Of a stretch of DNA of 64,000 nt, positions 58,320 to 64,000 are shown one piece after another. Each line of letters begins with the position of its first letter. Positions within the stretch are counted from its first letter, which is position 1. The stretch is from an archaeon (GTDB lineage Archaea; Aenigmatarchaeota; Aenigmatarchaeia; GW2011-AR5): NCBI GenBank assembly GCA_028279825.1, contig JANQNA010000007.1, forward strand, positions 25,409-89,408, given 5' to 3'. The notes beneath the pieces were generated by a model that saw only the letters and a program-made list of their open reading frames with translations, ran no database searches and was not told the DNA's origin. Both the position numbers and the translations under genes were made by a program.

Positions 58320-59129
58320 ATGTTGTTAGATGGTAAGAAAGTGGCTGCCAAGGTCGAGGAATATGCAAAAAATTTTATAGGTGACGGCAAACCTTCAATT
58401 ACTTTCTTTGTGGTTGGTGAGGATGCAGCTACTGACATATATGTAAGAAATAAGAGAAACGCCTGCGAGAGGGTTGGTATTGAATCGGAGGTTCTTAATT
58501 TTGCCGATGATGTTAAAGAGGAACATCTCATAGAAGAGATTCACAAAATGAACAAAAGTGACACTACAGGTATAATTGTGCAGCTGCCGCTCCCGGTTCA
58601 TATAAACGAAGACAAGGTACTCGGGGCAATTGACACAGAAAAGGATGTTGACTGCATGCATCCCGAGAATCTGGGACGATTATTCTTTTCGTCAGATCTT
58701 ATACCATGCACAACCGCCGGCATACTTAGACTAATAGAGGAGACCGGTACAGGTGTTAAAGGGAAAAACATTGTTGTAATAAACAGAAAACATATCGGGA
58801 AATCACTGGCTACAATACTGATTAACAGGAAGGCCACTGTTGCGGTATGTGGTAGGAACACCGATCTGGAAAAATTCACAAAGGATGCTGATATTGTGGT
58901 CACCGCCGCAGGTTGTCCCGGACTGATAAAAAAATCTATGCTGAAACCGGGTGTTATAGTCATAGATGTTGGGATAAGCAGAATAAACGGCAAGATCAAG
59001 GGCGATGCGGATGAAGACGTGAAGGATATTGCTTCTTATGTTACACCTGTCCCGGGCGGTGTGGGTCCAATGACGGTTGCTATGCTCATGAAAAACACAG
59101 CTGAGATGTACAAAAAACACAATATTTAA
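58320..59129 (+). CDS. folD: Methylene-THF dehydrogenase / methenyl-THF cyclohydrolase (FolD)
   Basis: A bifunctional NAD(P)-dependent enzyme oxidising methylene-THF to 10-formyl-THF, 269 aa. TDIYVRNKRNACERVGIESEV (catalytic Tyr/Lys), IVQLPLPVHINEDKVLGAIDTEKDVDCMHPENLGRL and PCTTAGILRLIEE are present, and YVTPVPGGVGPMTVAMLMKNT is the C-terminal signature. The GRSxxVGxP nucleotide loop is altered to NRKHIGKSLA, so cofactor binding may be unusual. Product 10-formyl-THF would be the donor for the formyltransferase 2 kb upstream. Confidence 0.95.
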   Translation: MLLDGKKVAAKVEEYAKNFIGDGKPSITFFVVGEDAATDIYVRNKRNACERVGIESEVLNFADDVKEEHLIEEIHKMNKSDTTGIIVQLPLPVHINEDKVLGAIDTEKDVDCMHPENLGRLFFSSDLIPCTTAGILRLIEETGTGVKGKNIVVINRKHIGKSLATILINRKATVAVCGRNTDLEKFTKDADIVVTAAGCPGLIKKSMLKPGVIVIDVGISRINGKIKGDADEDVKDIASYVTPVPGGVGPMTVAMLMKNTAEMYKKHNI

Positions 59130-59152
59130 GAGTAACTGTGATAGGAGTCCAT

Positions 59153-59590
59153 ATGAGTCTTGTGTACCTTATTATCATAGGAGTTTTGTTTAATCTAATT
59201 GTAAAACTAATTTCTATGAAGACGATAAAATATTCAAAAGGCCTGGATTCAATGCCAGCTATTCCAATAATAGCTGGTTTTCTTTACGGAACTTCTGCGG
59301 GATTATGGGCCGGTGTTATACTCGCAGTCAGTTATCATATAATAAGACCAAGAACACTTGGTTATGCACCGCTTACTGTTGTAACAAACATAATGGTAGG
59401 TGTTCTGGCAGCTTTCTTCGTTTCGTGGGATCTTCTTGTTTTGGGAGTAGTTCTCGTCATACTTTACCATGCAGTGTCAATAGGAATAGTTTCCGTTCTT
59501 GGCGGACTTGGGCCGGGATATTTTTCATTTACAGCGTTTAACTTCTTTACGTCACTTGTCATACTTTATCTTGCAACGCTCTACTTATGA
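59153..59590 (+). CDS. Small multi-pass membrane protein
   Basis: A 145-aa protein with about four to five transmembrane helices (LVYLIIIGVLFNLIVKLISMK; MPAIPIIAGFLYGTSAGLWAGVILAVSYHII; LTVVTNIMVGVLAAFFVSW; ILYHAVSIGIVSVLGGLGPGYFSFTAFNFF), resembling small ECF- or MptA-like membrane components by eye only. GGAG precedes the ATG at 59153. The 3' end overlaps the radical SAM gene by 6 nt. Function unknown. Confidence 0.65.
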   Translation: MSLVYLIIIGVLFNLIVKLISMKTIKYSKGLDSMPAIPIIAGFLYGTSAGLWAGVILAVSYHIIRPRTLGYAPLTVVTNIMVGVLAAFFVSWDLLVLGVVLVILYHAVSIGIVSVLGGLGPGYFSFTAFNFFTSLVILYLATLYL

Positions 59591-61042
59591 CCAGCCAAAC
59601 TTTCTTTTTACCATGCGATCAAGTATTTTCACGCTCATGGTTTTTTCAAAATTATGCTTCTCCCAGTTCTTTCTGTAGTTAGAGGACAATCCTCTTATGA
59701 AGAATTTAGGCACCTTTGTATTCCTCAGCACCTGACATAGCCTTTTTCCGTCAACGAATTTTGACGTGTACATTATCATTTCAAGCATTTCTTTCTTGTC
59801 CTGAATCCATGGTGTGTAAGTTTGCTGCCGACTGAAACCTATCCATTCTTCCAGCGTTTTTGGCACCTGGAAGCCTTGTTTAACGGCGTAGTCAAACAAA
59901 GGTGCACCGACATAAGGTACGTAGATATAGAACTGTGTTATGTGGCCATTGGGATTTTCTTTTATCATCTGCAGGGCCAGATCGACAGTTTCAAGAAGTT
60001 CGTCGTATGTCTCTCCGGGAAATCCCATCATGAAATTATAAAATGCCTTTATGTTTGTCTCAGCAAGTTTCCTGTTCGCGGCAATCATTGTTGCTTTGTC
60101 CTCACCCTTGTTTACCAGTTTCAGTATTCTGTCACTCCCCGATTCTATCCCGGGTTCTACAACTCTTAGCCCGCCAGCTTCAAGCTTTTTCATGTCTGTG
60201 ATCAGCATGTTATCCATACGTGCCTGCATTGACCACAGGAATTTTCCGCCAATGAGATCTGCTATTTCCTCACTGCGTTTTGGATTTGATGTGAAATTTT
60301 CGTCGTAGAATTTTACCACATCAATGTTAAACTTTTTTACCATCTTACTGACACGTTCATATGTCAGTTCGGCATTCATGCTTCTCCATTTCCCTTTGTT
60401 TATTCCTCCCGTGCTGCAGAAAGTGCATGTGTAAGGACATCCTCTGCTGGAAATAAAAGGCAGCGTCCTTTCTTTTACATTGAATGATATCCCGCCGCTT
60501 TTGACGTAATTTTCAATATCAACAAGGTTATACGGAACTTCGGGTATTTCGTTTGGATCAGGCTGGCCAGCTTTTTCATTGAACTTTACCCTTCCGTTTT
60601 CTTTGTAAACAATACCTTTTACATCTTCCAGATTCCTTTTACCGTCCAATGCATCCATAATATCCTGAAGAACAAACTCACCTTCGCCTATAACCAACAT
60701 GTCTATAAGGGGATGCTCTATGGTCTGCTGCGGCATTAGTGTTGCATGTACTCCACCCCATAGAACTTTTGCCTTTGATTTCTCTTTTACAATTCTGGAT
60801 GCTTCAAGGGCGTATTTTAGTTGTGTACCGGTCATTGAAGGAATTAACACAACTTTTGGATCTTTTGACAACTCTTCCAGCAGGTGCTTATCAAACTCGT
60901 CATCCACGCGCTGATCCAATATCTTTACTTCATGATCTTTGTATACAACAGATACCGTGGACAATAAACCAAGAGGTAATTCAACAGAAGAATTTTTTAT
61001 GTCATAACCTGTTTTTGGGTAGACACCCAATATCTCAGCCAT
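59585..61042 (-). CDS. B12-binding radical SAM protein
   Basis: A 485-aa radical SAM enzyme of the B12-binding class. The N-terminal domain (PLGLLSTVSVVYKDHEVKILDQRVDDEF...VLIPSMTGTQLKYALEASRIVKEKSKAKVLWGGVHATLMP) leads to FISSRGCPYTCTFCSTGG with the CxxxCxxC cluster. GGLRVVEPGIESGSDRILKLVNKGEDKATMI and FYNFMMGFPGETYDELLETVDLAL are typical. The second in the window, with different domain spacing. Substrate unknown; may act on isoprenoids, hopanoid-like lipids or sugars. Confidence 0.88.
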   Translation of the reverse strand: MAEILGVYPKTGYDIKNSSVELPLGLLSTVSVVYKDHEVKILDQRVDDEFDKHLLEELSKDPKVVLIPSMTGTQLKYALEASRIVKEKSKAKVLWGGVHATLMPQQTIEHPLIDMLVIGEGEFVLQDIMDALDGKRNLEDVKGIVYKENGRVKFNEKAGQPDPNEIPEVPYNLVDIENYVKSGGISFNVKERTLPFISSRGCPYTCTFCSTGGINKGKWRSMNAELTYERVSKMVKKFNIDVVKFYDENFTSNPKRSEEIADLIGGKFLWSMQARMDNMLITDMKKLEAGGLRVVEPGIESGSDRILKLVNKGEDKATMIAANRKLAETNIKAFYNFMMGFPGETYDELLETVDLALQMIKENPNGHITQFYIYVPYVGAPLFDYAVKQGFQVPKTLEEWIGFSRQQTYTPWIQDKKEMLEMIMYTSKFVDGKRLCQVLRNTKVPKFFIRGLSSNYRKNWEKHNFEKTMSVKILDRMVKRKFGWS

Positions 61043-61156
61043 TCCATGCATTATAGTTCACATACTTTTAAGGTTATTTTTGACTTCATTTCTATAATTG
61101 TACCAAAAAGACGTTCAATTCGTTTGGTTTAAATTCTTTTTTTGGCCTGTTATGTT

Positions 61157-62257
61157 ATGAAAGTAGCGATGGTTTTGGGAACCAGGCCCGAAATTATAAA
61201 GATGTCTCCTGTTATCAGGGAATTTGACAAACGTGGAGTGGAACATTTTATACTTCACACAGGACAACACTATTCCTACAACATGGACGAGTCTTTTTTT
61301 GATGAGATTGGTCTACCAAAGTCCAGATATAACCTCGGTGTGAGGTCAAAAGCACCGTATCTTCAGGGTGATCATACAGGAAGAATGATGACTCTTGTAG
61401 AGGAATTAATACTTAAGGAAAAGCCTGACGTTGTTCTTGTTTTAGGAGACACAAACACGGTTCTTGCAGCGTCTTTATGTACTGCAAAATTCAGGACGTC
61501 CAGAATCGGTATAGAGTTGGGTCATATAGAAGCAGGACTCAGAAGCTTTGAAAGAACATTACCTGAAGAGATAAACAGGGTTGTTTCTGATTCTTTATCA
61601 GACGTTCTTTTTGCACCCACGAATACTTCAAAGAGGAACCTGCTTAATGAAAGCATAGCGGAACACAGAATTCATGTTACGGGTAATACTGTCACAGACG
61701 CATTGGAATTTTTCAGAAACAAACTTAGTGACAAGATACTTACAGATCTTGGTGTTGAGAAAGATAACTATTTTGTTCTGACAGCTCACCGGGAATATAA
61801 CGTTGATGTCCCTGAACGATTCAAGGCCATAGCTGACGGCGTCCAGAAGATACACGACGAGTTTGGAATGAAGGTTATATACCCGATTCACCCAAGAGCC
61901 AAGAAAATGATGGCAACTCTTGGTATCAAGATCCCGGATTGTGTAAAAACAATAGATCCTGTCGGTTATCTGGATTTTCTGTCACTACAGAAAAACGCAA
62001 AACTGGCACTGACAGATTCCGGCGGAGTTCAGGAAGAGTCATGTATACTTGGTACACCATGTGTTACATTGAGAGACAGCACGGAAAGACCGGAAACCGT
62101 TGATCTGGGCTGTAATGTTGTATCGGGACTGGACCCGGTGAACATACTCAATGCTGCAACAACCGTGATAAACGCGAAGGACTGGAAACATCCGTATGGC
62201 GACGGAGATGCTGCTGTGAAAATTGCCAAAATACTTGCAGAAAAATATGAAAAGTAA
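61157..62257 (+). CDS. wecB: UDP-N-acetylglucosamine 2-epimerase (WecB)
   Basis: Non-hydrolysing epimerase, 366 aa, converting UDP-GlcNAc to UDP-ManNAc. MKVAMVLGTRPEIIKMSPVIREFDKRGVEHFILHTGQHYSYNMDESFFDEI is diagnostic. VLVLGDTNTVLAASLCTAKF, GHIEAGLRSFERTLPEEINRVVSDSLSDVLFAPT and VTGNTVTDAL follow. GVQEESCILGTPCVTLRDSTERPETV completes the active site. I use MKVAMV at 61157. It supplies a ManNAc-type sugar for surface glycans. Confidence 0.95.
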   Translation: MKVAMVLGTRPEIIKMSPVIREFDKRGVEHFILHTGQHYSYNMDESFFDEIGLPKSRYNLGVRSKAPYLQGDHTGRMMTLVEELILKEKPDVVLVLGDTNTVLAASLCTAKFRTSRIGIELGHIEAGLRSFERTLPEEINRVVSDSLSDVLFAPTNTSKRNLLNESIAEHRIHVTGNTVTDALEFFRNKLSDKILTDLGVEKDNYFVLTAHREYNVDVPERFKAIADGVQKIHDEFGMKVIYPIHPRAKKMMATLGIKIPDCVKTIDPVGYLDFLSLQKNAKLALTDSGGVQEESCILGTPCVTLRDSTERPETVDLGCNVVSGLDPVNILNAATTVINAKDWKHPYGDGDAAVKIAKILAEKYEK

Positions 62258-62288
62258 CTATTTATAAAATCAGTCGAAGAGGGTTTTT

Positions 62289-62996
62289 ATGAAAGAGAAG
62301 CTGTCTGTTATAATATCCGCTTACAATGAAGAGGAAAATCTAAAACGCATACCAAGGGAACTTATGCCAACCATGGAAAAGATTGGTAACTATGAAGTTG
62401 TTATAGTTGATGACGGATCTGTAGATAAGACCCTTGAAGTTTCACGTAAACTTGCAAAACACAGGAAGATAAAGGCCATAAAACATCCACGCAACATGGG
62501 TCTCGGTGCAGGAATGAAAACAGGCCTGAAGAATTCTTCCGGTGAACTTGTTGTTTTTCTGGATGCTGATTTTACATTTCATCCCACTGAAATACCAAAG
62601 CTTCTGAAAAAATACAACAGCGGCCGGTATGACTGTGTTATAGGCACACAATTTGGAAAGGGATCAAAAACAAGGATGAAGTTCCACAGAAAATTCATAA
62701 GTAAAGCTGTTAACATTTTATACACGATAGCTCTTGGCAGGAACATAACATCAATGAGTGCAATATTCAGGGTTTACAGAAGGTCTGCTTTGAAGGGCGT
62801 TAGTATGACAAGCAATAATTTTGACATTAATGCTGAAATGCTTTTTGACATGATAAAGAAAAAGAAGAGTATAGTGGAAGTTCCTGTGACCCTGACAGCA
62901 AGAAAATACGGCGTGTCAAAGATAAGTTTTACGAAAGAAACAAAAAACCATCTTAAGATCCTTTCAAAGATTGTAAAATGGAGGTTTTCAGGGTGA
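62289..62996 (+). CDS. GT2 glycosyltransferase (Dol-P-sugar synthase-like)
   Basis: A 235-aa GT-A fold enzyme: LSVIISAYNEEENLKRIPREL, NYEVVIVDDGSVDKTLEV, GLGAGMKTGLKNSSGELVVFLDADFTFHP (DAD metal site) and MSAIFRVYRRSALKGV. Similar to dolichyl-phosphate glucose/mannose synthases without a membrane domain. Its stop overlaps the GTG start of the GT-C gene (GTGA), so the pair probably makes and uses a dolichyl-linked sugar. Confidence 0.9.
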   Translation: MKEKLSVIISAYNEEENLKRIPRELMPTMEKIGNYEVVIVDDGSVDKTLEVSRKLAKHRKIKAIKHPRNMGLGAGMKTGLKNSSGELVVFLDADFTFHPTEIPKLLKKYNSGRYDCVIGTQFGKGSKTRMKFHRKFISKAVNILYTIALGRNITSMSAIFRVYRRSALKGVSMTSNNFDINAEMLFDMIKKKKSIVEVPVTLTARKYGVSKISFTKETKNHLKILSKIVKWRFSG

Positions 62997-64000
62997 GGAA
63001 TGATGTCAAATACATTATTCTCATACTGATCCTTGCATTAGCTTTCAGGTCTGTTTTTATCGGAACAAATTTTTCCGGGGATGCTATTGATACTATAAGC
63101 CCGGCCAGAAATTTTGTTGAGACGGGTGTTGCTGCTGTTTACTCGACTACGGAAGTTAATGTTCACGAATTTGCATACCAGACTGATGGGGTTTATTTTA
63201 ATTATACACACCCTCCCATGAGAGTTCTTTTGTATGTACTGTGGGCTGCGCTTGTTGGGTTTTCAAATGCTACAATGATTCTTTTACCAATAATTTTTGG
63301 TTTGTTGTCGATACTGTTCATATATTTGCTTGGTAAAGAGCTATACTCGACAGAAATTGGACTAATCGCTGCACTGCTTGCCTCTGTAGTAAGATATCAT
63401 ATTTATGCATCCGTCATCGGCTTTGGCGATAACTTCCTGATGTTTACACTCATAGCGTCACTTTACTTTTTCCTATTGTACCTTAAAACATCCAGATACG
63501 TCTATACCATACCTGTTATTATTTTTACAGTACTTGGATTTCTTACGAAGTTCGCTATTTTTGCAATGATACCCGTGTTCTTTTTGATAGCATTGCTTTA
63601 CAGGGACAAGGTAAAAATTCCTATTAGTTTTTTGATTATAGTAATTGCAATTGTTGCATCTATAGGAGCTGTTTATTTTTCGTATCCCGTGACTGAATAT
63701 CTGACCGGTGTAACGAACGAAGAATTTAATTTCTTTGATTCTTATGTAGGACTATTCTTAACGGCCACACCTTCTGCGACAGATTTTGTTGCACAGAAAT
63801 CTTTCTACCTTCTTTCGTTTGCGTGGCAATTCACACCGTTCTTTGCTGCACTTGTGGTTCTTTCTCTTTTCATGAAACGTGACAAAAGTTACTGGTTTCT
63901 TGTAATCTGGTTTGCTGTTGCATTTCTTTCAGGCATGTCGGCAAACGGACAGGACTTCCAGCGGTACATGGTTATTGCAATATCACCCGCGATAATACTT
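62993..64000 (+). CDS. GT-C (PMT/ArnT-like) glycosyltransferase, truncated by window end
   Basis: Open to the window edge (336 codons, no stop), so absent from the ORF track. GTG start overlaps the GT2 stop. The first loop FIGTNFSGDAIDTISPARNFVETGV has the catalytic acidic pair, and NYTHPPMRVLLYVLW is the HPP motif of PMT/ArnT-type enzymes. Multiple transmembrane helices follow (VGFSNATMILLPIIFGLLSILFIYLLGKELYS; DNFLMFTLIASLYFFLLYL). It would transfer a sugar from a dolichyl-phosphate donor made by the neighbouring GT2. Confidence 0.85.
   Translation, partial: MRNDVKYIILILILALAFRSVFIGTNFSGDAIDTISPARNFVETGVAAVYSTTEVNVHEFAYQTDGVYFNYTHPPMRVLLYVLWAALVGFSNATMILLPIIFGLLSILFIYLLGKELYSTEIGLIAALLASVVRYHIYASVIGFGDNFLMFTLIASLYFFLLYLKTSRYVYTIPVIIFTVLGFLTKFAIFAMIPVFFLIALLYRDKVKIPISFLIIVIAIVASIGAVYFSYPVTEYLTGVTNEEFNFFDSYVGLFLTATPSATDFVAQKSFYLLSFAWQFTPFFAALVVLSLFMKRDKSYWFLVIWFAVAFLSGMSANGQDFQRYMVIAISPAIIL

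Noticed and set aside
1-64000. tRNA, rRNA, insertion sequences or integrase
   Set aside because: No cloverleaf with a GGTTCRA T-arm, no rRNA landmarks, no transposase DDE or integrase motifs and no terminal inverted repeats were seen in the intergenic regions examined by eye.

Overview
The window is archaeal and unfragmented by mobile DNA. It carries a histone, RPA and RadA, Hjc, Orc1/Cdc6, a PolD small-subunit homologue, PolB, archaeal DnaG, NAC, SecF/SecD, STT3, the mevalonate entry enzymes and a geranylgeranyl-reductase-like protein. It is AT-leaning and densely packed. Many genes have a TATA-like element about 25 nt before the start codon, implying leaderless or very short-leader transcripts. 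Many 60-150 aa proteins of no recognisable family sit between core genes. This suits a DPANN-like or deep euryarchaeal lineage, but I cannot name it from sequence alone.

Layout. 1-9 kb: a possible RNase P RNA tail, a wHTH/dCMP-deaminase pair, small regulators, histone, and an RPA-orphan-RadA-orphan operon. Then come a PRC-barrel protein, an ORC/ExeA-like AAA+ ATPase, and a striking non-coding array of TTCAC/GTGAA half-sites phased at about 10-11 bp (8227-8578). 9-20 kb: ThpR and an OB-fold protein, sugar nucleotidyltransferase, an HExxH protein, phosphohexomutase, M1 and M24 peptidases, DnaG, Hjc and a coiled-coil protein. 20-28 kb: exonuclease-like protein, a repeat plus PD-(D/E)XK-like protein, a UvrD-type helicase fused to an Fe-S nuclease, and HMG-CoA reductase. 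28-34 kb: duplicated orphan genes, a SpoIIM-like protein, and one tight operon HMG-CoA synthase - three small wHTH-like ORFs - thiolase - two small paralogous ORFs - DUF35.

34.2-39.5 kb is the centrepiece. A putative origin with three ORB-like elements lies directly upstream of orc1/cdc6, a DP1 homologue and PolB. The DP1 homologue has lost most phosphoesterase metal ligands. The PolB is intact, but after its PIP-like box it carries an extra C-terminal zinc ribbon resembling the DP1-binding tail of PolD DP2. Together they look like a eukaryote-like pairing: a B-family catalytic subunit tethered by a zinc module to an inactivated PDE/OB B-subunit.

39.5-64 kb: NAC, a TctA-like membrane protein, orphan paralogues and SecF/SecD. 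A surface glycosylation region follows: GGR-like oxidoreductase, UPF0104 protein, PIG-V-like GT-C, GT2, methyltransferase, an STT3 split in two by one in-frame stop, GT4, two radical SAM proteins, a formyltransferase, a toroid protein, GlyA and FolD, WecB, GT2 and a truncated GT-C. GlyA and FolD could supply one-carbon units to the formyltransferase. No tRNA, 16S/23S rRNA, CRISPR array, IS element or integrase was seen.
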